Source: Zygnema cylindricum (taxonomy: Eukaryota > Streptophyta > Zygnematophyceae > Zygnematales > Zygnemataceae). From it: a stretch of DNA of 64,000 bases. Location of the stretch: contig JBBHKE010002876.1 in NCBI GenBank assembly GCA_037447655.1, forward strand, positions 34,089-98,088. The letters are read 5' to 3'. A model generated the notes under the pieces. That model was given only the letters and a program-made list of their open reading frames with translations, had not been told where the DNA came from and ran no database searches. Made by a program: the position numbers and the translations under genes. Position 1 is the first letter of the stretch. Each line of letters opens with the position of its first letter. Below, piece by piece: positions 11,592-23,200 of the stretch.

Positions 11592-12420
11592 CAAAAAGCA
11601 ACTTTCCTCTAAAACTTAAAGTCTAAGAACAAGTTTTTTCTAAATTAATGTTAAAGAAACTACTTCCCTCTAAGACTAAAGTCAAAAAACAACTTTTCCA
11701 CAAAACTAAAGTCAAAAGACAACTTCCATCAAAACTAACTCTGTCTCCCTCTTCCTCTGCCCCTCCCTCTCCCTCTCCCTCTCCCTCTCCTCTTCCCTCT
11801 CCCTTTCCCTTTCCCTTTCCCTCTCCCTCTCCCTCTCCCTCTCCCTCTCCCTCTCCCTCTCCCTCTCCCTCTCCCTCTCCCTCTCCCTCTCCCTCTCCCT
11901 CTCCCTCTCCCTCTCCCTCTCCCTCTCCCTCTCCCTCTCCCTCTCCCTCTCCCTCTCCCTCTCCCTCTCCCTCTCCCTCTCCCTCTCCCTCTCCCTCTCC
12001 CTCTCCCTCTCCCTCTCCCTCTCCCTCTCCCTCTCCCTCTCCCTCTCCCTCTCCCTCTCCCTCTCCCTCTCCCTCTCCCTCTCCCTCTCCCTCTCCCTCT
12101 CCCTCTCCCTCTCCCTCTCCCTCTCCCTCTCCCTCTCCCTCTCCCTCTCCCTCTCCCTCTCCCTCTCCCTCTCCCTCTCCCTCTCCCTCTCCCTCTCCCT
12201 CTCCCTCTCCCTCCCCCCTCCCTCTCTCCCTCTCCCTCTCTCTCTCCCTCTCTCTCATTCTAAACCAGTAAAATAACAATTTCTCTCTATAACTAAAGTC
12301 GAAAAGCAACTTCCCTTTTAAACTAAAGCAGAAATACTTCCCTCTAGAAATAAAGTCAAAAAACTACTTCCCACTAAAATTGGAGTCAAGAAACAACTTC
12401 TCTCTAAAATCAAAGTCGAG
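11592..12420 (+). repeat. about 30-bp minisatellite interrupted by a giant (CTCCCT)n tract
   Basis: Both flanks (11592-11740 and about 12270-12420) are variants of one unit of about 30 bases that contains AACTAAAGTCAAAAAACAAC followed by TTCCCTCT. Between them lies roughly 450-500 bases of CTCCCT hexamers, essentially perfect for about 395 bases (11818-12212). The hexamer resembles the pyrimidine end of the minisatellite unit, so it probably expanded from inside one unit. Ser-Pro or Gly-Glu reading frames through it are artefacts. Confidence 0.9.
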
Positions 12421-12439
12421 GTGGGTTTTTTTTTTTCAG

Positions 12440-13836
12440 CATACGCACACTTGGGGCGACATTATGTATATATATGCCGACTTTCCAATCTTAGACAATA
12501 TAACCACCAAGTTTCAACTCCTTGCCTAAGAAATAGAACGGTCTTCAAATCCAAGTTTTCGATTAGTGCCGGTAATTTGGAGTGTCCCAAAGCTGGTGCA
12601 TTAATAATTGGAAACGAGATTCTTACGGGCAAAATTCAAGATACAAATACAGCTACACTGGGTGAGATTTTAGCACAGGAAATTTTGACTTTTTGGATAG
12701 CGACAGCCTAATTTGTAGAAAAATAAAAAAGTAAATGAGTGGCATACTTTACCAACTGCTCGAGGGACTCAAATTTCTGGATCACAGATTGGATTTGATA
12801 GAATGGACTCTACCAACTAGAAATTTATAGTTTCAAACCAAAGATTGTTTTTGATAGAACATTATTTTAAACATGACAGTTAAATGCCAAGGTTTGTTGT
12901 CGCAGCTATTTTTATTGTCAATTCTGACCCATTGAACATAAGAATATCCCGATTGACTGATAAAAGGGGGAAAAACTTTGATCATTTGTATTCGAATTTC
13001 TTTCCCAAAGTTTATAAAGAAAAATCTGTTAGAAAAATCCTTTTAAGTTGTGTTTGGGAATTGTTTTGACTCTTGGGTTTTGATATGGTTAGCGAAGACT
13101 CTATTCAGTAGAGGAGTCGATTTGGTGAAGGCCGAAGTGGTGAGGGATGTGGAAAGTGAGATTGTGGAGTCCGTCCATCGACTGCGAGAACAAGTGGGAC
13201 CAAATGGGTTTGTTTTTACCAGGTTTGTTTTTACCAGGTTTATTTTTGGGGTTTTGAGTTTTGGGCCCATGCATGGACTTTTAAGTGTTAATCCTCAATG
13301 TTTTTCTTCGTAAAGCGGAGAGGGAGAAGTAGCCGGAGAGGGAGAGAGGGAGGGACTATGACTAAACGATTGATGCATTGATGAGGCTGGGACTTACTAG
13401 GAGCATTTGAATTGCAGACTGATATCAAGAAGTGGTGTTTGCGGAAAAAACTAAGTTTCTTCTATTCACAAAACTTTAGTTCAAGTTCTTATTGAGTCAC
13501 TAAAATATAAAACTGTTGCTCCCATTTACCACCTCACTCGTTCTTTTTTTCACGAAATTTAGTTCAACTTTTTCTCGGTTCACTAAAGTAATAAAATTAA
13601 TGCTCCAATTAACCACCTCACTCTTTTTTTCCTTCATAGCTTTAGTTGAAGATTCTTTTGGGTCACAAATTGTTTCTCCACCCAACCAGCCTCACTTTTC
13701 TGTTGTCACACAGTGGGGGAATAGGGCCTACACACGATGACATCACTTATGAAGCGATCTCATCAGCATTTGGCTGCAAGCTGGCGCTACACGAGGAAAC
13801 AGTTGAAGTGAGACTAAGGCTCTCTCTCTCTCTCTG

Positions 13837-13903
<67 letters not shown>

Positions 13904-16900
13904 CCCCCCCTCTCCCTCTCTCTCTCTCTCTGTCCCCCTCTCTCTCACGCCCTCTTCCTCTTCCTCTCACTTTCCCGCTCCCTCGCCCTCGCCCTTGCCC
14001 TCTTCCTCTCCCTCTCTCTCCCTCTCCCTCTCCCTCCCCCTCCCTCTCCCCCTCCCCCTCCCCCTCTCCCTCTCCTCTCCCTCTCTCTCTCTCTCTCTCC
14101 TCGCTCTCTCTTTATATATATGCGTATATGGAATTATATTTTCCAACATCAAAGACTTGCGTATTTAGAATTCACTCACGTAACCTTTAGTAACCCTAGT
14201 TTTTAGACAAAAACAGTAATATTCGTACATAGACATAATATTTGTAGGACTACTGCTTTTATTCGCAGTAATATGAGTAAAATATTGCATATGGGAAGGT
14301 GACATCTAAGTGATTTTGACAATCATTTATCACATTCCGCTTAAAATTTTATTTTTGTTAGTCCTTTTGGTCATAGTTAGAGCCTTAATATTATCATTTT
14401 CTGTCCTCACAAGTAGAAGCTATGTCAATTATATGGAGCTTTGACTATTTACACTATCTATGACTATTTACACTATCTATGACTGCTTACACTATTTATG
14501 ACTATTTACACTATATATGACTATTTACTAGTGTTGGGTATCGGGTAGTTTCATATCGTGATAATTTCGATATTCGATATATCGAATATCGATCGAACAG
14601 ATTCCTCGATATATCGTACCGGGACCAACATAAATTATCGCGATATATATCGCAAAAATTGCATATCCGTACAGTCAGAGTACGGAAAACCGTACGAAAA
14701 AGAGTACGGAGAATCGTACGAAAAATCGTACGGATATTTTTACCCCCCCCCCCCCCCACTGAGCGTGTTTTGAAAAAAAATTGTAAAATTTTCATTTTCG
14801 ATATATCGTCGATACGATATATTGGCGATATATCGCGATAATTTGAAATTCGATATATCGAAGCGATATATCGAATATCGGGTACATGAAATTCGATATA
14901 TATCGAATATCGGCAATGGGTCCTCGATACCCAACACTACTATTTACACCCCATAATCGATGTCAATTTTACAGAACTATGACAGTTTACTCAATAAGCT
15001 TTGTCAATTAAAATACAACTGACAGGATTTCCAGCTCTTTGATTTCTTTATCACGAGGTGTTAGCGAATGAGAGCATTTTACGAACCACAAGGGAAGGCT
15101 TTAAATGGACCTCGTTTACGTATGGCAACTCTTCCAGAAGGTATATTTTTTTCAGTTTTTTCTTTCCCAGTTTTTTCGTCTAAGTCAAAACCAACGTCTT
15201 TTGTTTCCCTTTCCCTTTCTCTCTTTTTTTGTTCACTTATTTCCTCCAACGTAGAAAGTTAAGTGAAAGAATTACGTCGGCAAGGATGTGTAGGGGATGA
15301 ATGGATGGTCATTCATTAAAATAAAGTTGTGATTGGACGGATTGTATTGAAGTATTAGAAGCTTCGTTCCATTTTGTCAAAAGTTTGGAAGTCTGTTTAT
15401 TGTTACTGAGTTTCGTTTTAATGAGTATTCTGTAGAATTTTTTAAACTTTTTTAGAAATGGGCCATGTTGTAGGGTCGTACCATATTTGTTTTGTACCAA
15501 TTTCATTTCTTATTTGACTTCTAATTTTATTAATCATTAATAATTGATGGAATCCTTGGAAGTAAAAAAAAAAACGTCAATGATACTATGTATCAATATT
15601 TTCTCAAAATCTGCTTTTGCATTGATACAGTAAGAAATCATAAGTGTTGTATTTGACCCATTTGTGTCCGAACCAAACCACGAAATCACATTTTTTTGCT
15701 GGTTAGGTTCGATCACTAAATGAGGCTGTTTTATTTTGTCACATTATTCCAAAACATGGTACGATTGAACTTTTGTGAGGTCCTTAGGGCCAAAAATGTT
15801 CATTGCTTTATATGGCTCGGGCTAAAACCTGGGTAACGTTCAAGAGACATCTTTATTTCTTCGACGTTTTCTTTGGTTCATTTTGGCAATTTTATTTAAC
15901 ATATTGAACTGATTTGACCCCAAGTAGAGCAGTACTGAACTGAACTGGACTGAAACTGAACTTGACTGGACTGGACTCGACTGGGCTCAACTGGACTAAA
16001 GCGAACAGATTGGAAAAAACTGAATTGAACCGGTCATATGCTGTTTCATCTCTACCTCGTTCATTAATGAAACCATCAGACTGGCAGTATGATGTCATCA
16101 TTACTTTTTTCCATTTTTTGTTTACTTATTGCAGGATGTGAAGTATTGTATACTCCAGGACTTTGGGTGCCTCTTGTGGTTCTCCAGAATGTATATATTC
16201 TCCCCGGTGTCCCTCGACTTTTCACTCAAATGCTCACTGCTAACAAAGAGGTAATAAAAAAATAAATAAAGGAACAAATTGAGGCAAAATTGCATTATAA
16301 TAATGCTGTGGTAAATTTTTACTCCTAACTAAATATCGAATGGACTGTTGTTTTAAAGTGCGGGAAATCGTGGTTATATCATACATTTTTACATAGGACT
16401 TTAAAAAGTCCAGACTTGAAATGTCAAAAGGTAATCGTCAACAAATGAAACTGTCTTGCGTTTTTCATAAAATTGATTCCTTTTTCCGTTTTTTGTTCGG
16501 GTACGTGATTTTTTTTTTTTGGCTATGATATGTGATTTATTCACATGTGTGAAGACTTTTTTTTGTGTTATTGAAATTGGTGCTAATCCTTGATATCAAA
16601 AATACAAATATGGTTGATTTTCTTGTCAAATTGGTATAGATGTGAAAAATTGTACTGTGGAAAACAAATGAGAATCTGTATCGATGCCAGGCTTGTTATA
16701 GAATTTCGAAAAAGGGTTCTTAATCATGGTTTTAGAGGATACTACTTTTTTTAACCAAGGATATTGTTGATCCGACGGTTAAGATCTTCTCTGCAAAGTA
16801 GACGGTCGATTAGCTCCTGATTCTCGTTTATTACTTTTTTGTGGCGAAAAAAAAATGTTAAATGTTGAATGATAAAAATTTTTAAAAACATTGAATAAGT

Positions 16901-19034
16901 AATTAAAGTGAATAACATGTAAGATTGATATAGGTGCTCATATCGGTTTTTTTTTTTTTATGAATACAGCGGTTTACTGGACCTCTTTCAACCGCATTCA
17001 TTCTTTATACTCATCAGGTAGGCGAAATAGGAGTTGGGAAGGATAAACTTTTCGATTCTTCTAATTCAACTCGTTTATTTGATTTTGCTTTACTGTAAAA
17101 AATTGAAAGAATGAAAGAAAGTAAGAGAAAATACACACGCACGCACACACACACACACACATACAATGGAGGAAAGAAAATTTGAAAGAAAGAGAGAATG
17201 TTTTGAGGTCTGGAACTGTCCTATTTGAATTTGCTTAAATGCAAGCATCTATTATAAACCATTGAATCATTTAGTGGTCGTTCGTTCCTTTCCACTGATT
17301 AGTCAGAGAGGTTTTAACGTCCTCAAAACATTAATAGAATGGTTACACCATATTTTGTGGGGCCCTGCTGTCTATCTGGTAGGGTGTTTAATATCCAAGA
17401 ATAAGTTTTGCATATTTTCCTTATTTTTCGGTTATTCAGTCCAACTTTTATTCCTTCAATTTTGGTCCTCTCTGTATTTTACTGTCAGCTTTGAGTTTTT
17501 TGTAAAAATCGCTTCAACTCGAGCTGAAGGCTCAAAAGTGGGGCGTTTAAAAAGTTTATTCAAGTGCAAAAGTTCTGTCACAGGTCATTTCAAAAACAGG
17601 AGTTAAAGAAGAGAGACACTGTTTTTAAATGAAAAGATACCAGAAGTGCATTGGGTTTTCACCGAAGTCATGGTCAAAGACAGGAGTCAAAGACAAGACA
17701 CTGTTTATAAACTAAGAGAGACTAGAATTGAATCGGGTTTCGGGCAAAGTCATGGTCAAAAAACAAGAGTTAATAAAGAGAGACATTGTTTATAAAAGAA
17801 GAGAAATTAGGTTTCGACCAAAGATATGGGAATTTTTGACACACGCTGACCCAGATGGTAAGGGGCAATTTTGAAGGGAGAGGGTGATTTGGCAGAACCT
17901 CTCACAAGAATAGCTCTGAAATTTCCGGATGTGGCGATTGGAAGTTATCCGGCCACTAATGTCAATGACGGGTTCACAACCAGGTACAGGAGTTGAATTT
18001 TGAATTTTATTAAATGCAACACTTATTAAAGAACAGCCAATCATTTAGTGACCGATCCTTCCTTATGCGAAAAGCCGTGAAAGTCCTAACGTCCTTGAAC
18101 ATTAGAAAAAAAATGAAAAATGGTTCCTCCATATTTCGTGGGTCCCTCGTAAATTTTGAATAGCTCTGAAATTTCCGGATGCGGCTATTGGAAGTTTGGC
18201 GTCACAGCCAGATTCGAATTCTTATTATTTGTTTGAAGGATATTTCAATGGTGAATCGTTATTAGAGAAAAGGAATTGTTAGTGTAGGGTGTATTAGTTT
18301 TATTAATTCTCATTCAGTTTTGAATAATGTGGCCGTTTTTAACCTTTTAAAGTACCGTTAAGGAAAAACCAATTAGTATTATTAACGCAATTTTTTAGTC
18401 AGAGGGCAAAAAAGAAATCGGCGCCGATTTAGTGTTTGTTAATTCTTATAACGATTTGTGGTGTTCTTCCGCTTTTCAAGTCACTAATTGTCTACAATTA
18501 GTGTTTCAAACATCATAGCATCTAAACTTAAATGTTTAATCATTATGGTTGCTAGTTTAATCGTTTAAACAGCCATGATGTGTGACGCTAGAGAAGTACA
18601 GAGGAGGATAGAACAGCCACAGTCTGACCGTTACCGGAAAATAGAAGTTATTAAGAGGAAAGATAACAAAATTCTGTCTACAATCTGTAATTCTTCTGTG
18701 ATTTGTGTTCATTAATATCTTTCTTTCTGTAATATTTCCTTCGGAAAATAATTGTTTAGTTACAAATCGAATTAAGTTCATGTGCCCATTTGTACTCTAG
18801 AACAACTTCTTGGTTCCGTTTGAATTTTGAAAAAAAAAAATGGATGGTTACTGAAACATAGAACTGTCTTTCATTTTTTTTGTTTGTTTTTGTTCTTATT
18901 TACTTTTTTACTTTTATTTTTCTGTTTTTTTTTTTTGTTTTTTTAGGCTTTCCTTCGAGGGTCGGGACGCAGAATCGGTGGAGGCGGCTGTGGCTCAAGC
19001 GGAGGCTGATATTTTGTGCTTTCGTAAAGAGTAA
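12440..19034 (+). CDS. CinA-like / MoaB-Mog-type (MoCF_biosynth) domain protein, eight exons seen
   Basis: Exons 12440-12661, 13093-13222, 13714-13807, 15065-15140, 16135-16250, 16970-17017, 17877-17983 and 18947-19034 keep one frame across all junctions (about 292 codons). The family binds molybdopterin-like or nucleotide substrates; relatives are bacterial CinA and the N-terminal half of eukaryotic FAD synthases, so a role in cofactor or nucleotide-repair metabolism is likely. Visible motifs in order: ALIIGNEILTGKIQDTNT (exon 1), FSRGVDLVKAEVV (exon 2), GGIGPTHDDITYEAISSAFG (exon 3), NGPRLRMATLPEG (exon 4), YTPGLWVPLVV and YILPGVPRLF (exon 5), GDLAEPLTRIALKFPDVAIG (exon 7), LSFEGRDAESVEAAVAQAEA (exon 8). 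The CinA amidase domain is absent. No in-frame Met occurs in exon 1, and TTTTTCAG precedes it, so the true start lies upstream in an exon I could not find. The basic, Ser-rich leader (about 50 residues) could be an organelle transit peptide. Confidence 0.88.
13816..14106 (+). repeat. CT-rich microsatellite in CinA-like intron 3
   Basis: Starts a few bases after the donor GTGAGA at 13808: (CT)n, (CTCTCC)n and (CCCCCT)n in series. The reverse strand shows GA-rich artefact frames. Confidence 0.9.
14442..14528 (+). repeat. 19-bp tandem repeat
   Basis: About four and a half copies of GACTATTTACACTATCTAT with small changes. The hAT-like element that follows is inserted in its last copy. Confidence 0.85.
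14529..14939. mobile_element. hAT-like non-autonomous element, family 1, short copy
   Basis: Inverted ends TAGTGTTGGGTATCG and CGATACCCAACACTA, flanked by an exact 8-bp direct repeat CTATTTAC (14521-14528 and 14940-14947). An 8-bp target duplication and TAGTGTTGG-type ends are typical of the hAT superfamily. The 411-bp interior is rich in CGATATATCG palindromes and has no coding capacity. It lies in intron 3 of the CinA-like gene. Caution: the flanking octamer also occurs in the local 19-bp repeat. Confidence 0.85.
15920..15995 (+). repeat. degenerate CTGGA/CTGAA pentamer repeat
   Basis: Variants of ACTGGACTGAACTGG run through CinA-like intron 4. Short, imperfect array. Confidence 0.6.
17598..17825 (+). 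repeat. minisatellite of about 80 bp, three copies
   Basis: Each unit reads approximately AGGAGTTAAAGAAGAGAGAC, ACTGTTTATAAA, then GGGTTTCACCGAAGTCATGG. Three diverged copies lie in CinA-like intron 6 just before exon 7. Confidence 0.75.
17998..18235 (+). pseudogene. partial duplicate of CinA-like intron 6 and exon 7
   Basis: Bases 18163-18217 repeat the middle of exon 7 (17907-17983): GAATAGCTCTGAAATTTCCG and a matching GGAAGTT...TCACAGCCAG end, but the donor is lost (CCAGATT instead of CCAGGTA) and a piece is deleted. The 150 bases before it (from 17998) resemble intron sequence at 17225-17400 (ATCATTTAGTG...TAACGTCCT...CATATTT.GTGGG). So a block covering intron plus exon 7 was duplicated and then decayed. 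It is not expected to be spliced in. Confidence 0.7.
18250..18463. mobile_element. diverged TA-family inverted-repeat element (probable)
   Basis: GGTGAATCGTTATTAG at the left and CTTATAACGATTTGTGGTG at the right form inverted ends similar to the CACCGTGAATCGCTATTAG family, and the interior carries a CGGCGCCGATTTAGTG stretch resembling family B. No clear TA flanks. In CinA-like intron 7. Confidence 0.4.
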
Positions 19035-19163
19035 TTTTTTTTTTCCTGTTGGGTTGTCAACCTTGTTTCAAAATACCGATCATTTTTTTAAGTTTCTCAG
19101 GATGCGGTTCCCGATAGTGGTTGTTAGCTTTTGCACTAGAAAGGAACGATATATGTTCAAGGG

Positions 19164-19250
19164 GAACGTTACTCTCACTCCCTTTCCCTCTCCCTCTCCC
19201 TCTTCCTACCCCCCTCCCCCCACCCCCCTCACTCTCCCTCTCCCTCTGCC
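19164..19250 (+). repeat. (CCCTCT)n patch
   Basis: CT-rich hexamer stretch downstream of the CinA-like stop codon, possibly in its 3' region. Confidence 0.75.
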
Positions 19251-19434
19251 TCTAGGGCGAGAACGGTTTTTTCTCTCAACATATATTTTCAGCAACCTAT
19301 ATTGGGTTTGGAAAATATTTTGTTTGTTTTCACTTTGTTTACTTTTTGGGAGGTTTAGAGTTAGGAAGTCGCTATCTTTTGAAAGGTTTCTGCCATTCTC
19401 CTTAAAATACTAAACATTTGTAATGTTGTGGAAG

Positions 19435-20165
19435 GAGTAGCGAGATAAACATATTAAATTGCTAAAACATGAAATTCTAGTTGGTAATTCTACCCATTTA
19501 ACCGTTTTTATGTTTAAATGTATGTCCACTGGTGCCTTCAATTGCTGCCAGAATCGAGCGCTTTCAACCATAATTCAAATGTGCGAAAACAATTGGAAAC
19601 ACCATATGCGTATAGTATGGAAACACTATATGCGTAAAGCATGAGGTAACCAACTGTGTATAGCATTTCCAATTGTTTTCCGATTGTTGCTTGTTGACAG
19701 GCAAAGGGATCATAGTTTTAATGTGCAAAAACAACAATTGGAAACTCTTTATTTGTTTAGTATTGGGTAACCACATATAGCGTTTTCAATGGTTTGAACT
19801 ATGCTTTGACCATAGAAGAGTGGACGGTCCCTTAGAATCAAGAATATGGAATCTCTTTTGTTCAGTGGAATCAAATTGTACGAGAGGCACCAAAAAACGC
19901 TATTAACATTAATAAATAACATTGGTTTGATGCCTGTTTTTCTATTTTTTTTTGGGCCCTTAGACATAAGTTAGTGTTGATAATGCTAATTTGTTTTTTT
20001 CTTCACAAGAACTTTTGGGAGCGGTTGACAGTCGTTCATGTCACTCCTTAATTAGGTTTAACATCAATAATGTAGCCCTTACACGCGACAGCACTACTTC
20101 ACTTCTTTTCCTCCTTCACTACGCTTTCCTGTAGCCATGTACCTCTGGATCTCTTCTATTTCGTC
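19435..20165. other. spacer with an inverted AAAACAATTGGAAA repeat
   Basis: AAAACAATTGGAAA near 19587 is followed about 70 bases later by TTTCCAATTGTTTT, with related half-copies (ACAATTGGAAAC near 19735). No gene recognised. The retrotransposon begins somewhere near 20.1 kb, but I see no clear 5' end or target duplication. Confidence 0.4.
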
Positions 20166-20237
20166 TTTTCCTCTTGCACTACGCGACAGCTCCTACTTCT
20201 CGTAGCCAACCCGTGGCTGCTGCCAACTGCACGCACA

Positions 20238-21266
20238 TTGGCGAAACCACAGCATCAAACTTTATGTTATATTCTGGCCCACTACCAATTTCCCCATCCA
20301 TTCCACATGGTTCTTTTCCTCTCCCACGCTTTAACTTCCTCTCAACCTCCCAGTTCCCATGGCTTCTTTGACTTATTGACCATGTCTGGAAGCCTTTCTT
20401 ATTTCCTTCTCCCTCCCCCACCTCCAACCAAACCTCGTAAACCTTCTAGGCGGTTAGAATGTCATGGGTGTCACAACCTCTTTGCCGCTGGGGGCGGTAT
20501 TTCCCTTCATACACGGAGTTGTCGACCTTGTATCACCCTGGGTGGTCCTTTGTCTATCACCTCTCCTCAATTGTCGTCGACCACACTCCCGTCCGGCCCC
20601 ACAGATGAGGATTGGAATTTCGTCGGTGAGTTGGATGTTTTGGGGGCTTACGATTTGGGAGCCCCCCGCCCGCGATTGTACACCCGTATTCCTATGGCCG
20701 CCAAGACAATAGTACAAGATGCCCTCCACCTCCCCTTGTCCCACATTTCTTCAAACCCGGCGGACATTGCTCTTTGGCACCTTCTTCTTATGTTCTCTCT
20801 CTGGGTGCTAATCCTTCCAGGTCGTGGTGGTGGCACTGAGGCTAGAGAAACTATGGGTCGTTGTTGCCAATTCCTTCGTGGTGACGGGAAGGCCGTCCAC
20901 GCCGAGCATGAGGATCTGGTATCGAGCACCTCTTTCATACCACGTCGACCACCTAGGCCATCAGATGTCCCGACCTCTTATCGTCGAGCAATTCACTTAG
21001 CCCATGTTGGTGAGCTTTCTCGAGCGGTTCGGGCCCTACAGCCATTCACCCCTGCCCCCGGATCTTTTTCCACTATTGAGGTTCTTCGAGCTCTCCACCC
21101 CCCACCCCTTCCCCTTTACCCCCTTCCATCCACGTCTTTGAGCCTTCTGAGAGTTTTACTTTGGATCGGGAGGTTTTCATTAACGCTCTTAGCTCTTCTC
21201 CTCACCTTTCAACGGGGGGGCCCTCGGGCACAGTGTATGAGTTGTTTCGCGATGTTTTGCCCCTAG
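20238..21266 (+). pseudogene. retrotransposon N-terminal region with C2HC zinc finger
   Basis: Open in one frame from 20238. The useful part starts near SRRLECHGCHNLFAAGGGIS, a CxxC...HxxxxC finger. It is followed by a region with SYRRAIHLAHVGELSRAVRAL, which is the kind of linker found just before the reverse transcriptase in such elements. The frame is lost near 21160-21170, where the coding continues one frame over. Confidence 0.65.
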
Positions 21267-21987
21267 AATCGGGTGCCCAGGGGTTCGATGTGTTTTTTCG
21301 AGTATGTTTATTTATTGCTAGTGGGGATGTTCCCCCTCGGATTTGTGATCTTCTCACGGCATCGCGCCTGGTGGCAGTCGCCAAACTTAATGGTGGGATG
21401 CGCTCTATCGCCGTGGGAGAGGTTTTATATAGATTGGTGGCTCGTGCGATATGTCTCCAGCTCCAATCAGCTTTCCATGGTTATTTTTCTCCTCATCAGT
21501 TTGGAGTAGCCACGAGAGGGGGTTGTGAGGCCCTGGTCCATGGGATTCGGGCTTTGTTGGATGTACATCCGGAGTGGTTGGTGATTCAGGTCGATGTTTC
21601 CAATGCCTATAAAACGGTGGATCGGAACGTGATTTTTCAAAGCTTAAGGCGGCTCCATCTCCGAATGTCCAATTATAACCCTTTGTGAGGGCTTTCTATT
21701 CTTTGACAAGCAACCTTTCCTTCTCGACCGATGGTGATCTCATTCTTCTCTCCTCTGCTACTGGCACTCGCCAAGGCGACCCTTTTGGCGGACCTTTGTT
21801 CGCCCTCGCCCATTACCGGGCCTTTCGTGCCTTCGCGGCCGCTTTACCTTCTTGCCTTTTCCCTTCCGTCGCAGATGATACGCACATTATTGGGCCCGGA
21901 GAACAAGATGTGTTGGCATATGATTTTTTCAAGGAACATTTAGCCGAACTCAACCTTTCAGTCCAGTCGTCGAAGTGTGTTAATTAG
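21161..21987 (+). pseudogene. reverse transcriptase domain, two frames
   Basis: Frame 2 carries GGPSGTVYELFRDVL, RLVAVAKLNGGMRSIAVGEV, HQFGVATRGGCEALVHGIRA and the catalytic Asp of DVSNAYKTVDR. After a frame change at about 21685, frame 1 carries the motif B GTRQGDPFGGPLF and the catalytic ADD box. Catalytic residues are present, but the domain is split, so it is not functional as it stands. Confidence 0.8.
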
Positions 21988-22240
21988 TCACCTCGGGATA
22001 TTCCACTTTCGTTTACTCCCCCTCCCGGGTTTCAAAACCCCTTCTCCCTCCGATGGCATTCGGGTGCTTGGTTGCCCCCTTGGTTCGGATACTTTCGTGA
22101 CCCAATTCCTTCATGATGCTTTACAGATAGATCTGGCCCAAGTGGACAATCTTCCTCGCCTTCCTGATCTCCAAGTTGATTTTGCTATGTTAACTAGGTG
22201 TTTCACCACCGCCCTTCTTACCTTACTAGTACTTCCCCTC

Positions 22241-22358
22241 CCACTCCAACATTTATCTCCTCTCTCTCAGCTTTTAACAATCGCCTCATGGACGTCCTCC
22301 CACTCCGACATTTATCTCCTCTCTCTCGGCTCTTGACAATCGCCTCATGGACGTCCTC
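22241..22358 (+). repeat. 59-bp tandem duplication inside the retrotransposon
   Basis: The block beginning CCACTCCAACATTTATCTCC and ending near GGACGTCCT is repeated at 22300 with a few changes. A 59-bp step is not a multiple of three, so the duplication itself throws the frame. Confidence 0.85.
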
Positions 22359-23162
22359 CGCACTCTGTTAGGTCGTGGGGCATTTGATCGTGAATTTGGG
22401 CCATCGACCCGTATTCAGGCATCCCTCCCTGTCTCTGCTGGGGGGTTGGGTCTAATATCCACTGCTCGTGTTGCTCCCGCTGCCTATTTGGGAAGTTGGT
22501 GTCTTATTGCCTCTACTCTTGTTTCCCGTTTCTTGGCTAGGGACACCCCGGTTCTAGCTACCGTTGTCCCCCGGGTTTTAGACGGCGTGTTCGCCTTCCA
22601 GCGATCTCTATTGGACGCATCACCATCTCTACCTCCCTATGCCCTAGTGGATGTGCCAATTTTCTCCACCCTTGTTACAAAATCTGTCGAGCGTGTCCAG
22701 GAATCAATTTCTAATCGGGTTGTCGCCGCCATTAAATTCGACCTTCTCTAGGCGCTTCCCTTGGATTCTTCGCGTGCCTGTCTTCTCTCTTGTCTTCTCT
22801 CTTGTGGTGGACCTGGTTCTGGGTCTTGGCTTTCGCCACACCTATTTTGGCCACTCTCCGATTTTCACCTGCTCAATTCACCACCGCCCTCCGATTTCGC
22901 CTTAGCCTCCCCCATCCTCTTTTACTTTGCTCTCTTGTTTGTGCATGTGGTCGTGTCTTGGGGCCCGATGGTGTCCATTTGCTTCGTTGCTCCTATGGGG
23001 GAGATTTGATCGAGGCGCATGACACTATTTGCGACAGCATTGCGACTATCGCTTCGGAAGGGGGCTTTTATGTGCGTCGAGAGGTTTCTCATATCATTCT
23101 CTCGCGTCGGATCGATGTTGTTTTGCTTGATGGTGCCCGTCGCATCTTCGATGATATTGTTA

Positions 23163-23200
23163 TGGCAAACCCTACTTCAGGTGGCAAACCCTACTTCAGC
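23163..23200 (+). repeat. 19-bp tandem duplication in the endonuclease-like region
   Basis: TGGCAAACCCTACTTCAG occurs twice in a row (23163 and 23182). The 19-bp step again breaks the frame. Confidence 0.9.

Noticed and set aside
11623-12309. Long Gly-Glu (minus) and Ser-Pro (plus) open frames
   Set aside because: They are translations of the (CTCCCT)n hexamer and carry no other sequence.
14442-14528. Short direct repeats as a possible array
   Set aside because: Plain 19-bp tandem repeat with no spacers.
12440-19034. CinA-like gene as bacterial contamination or recent transfer
   Set aside because: It has seven GT-AG introns with plant-like composition and transposons inside them.
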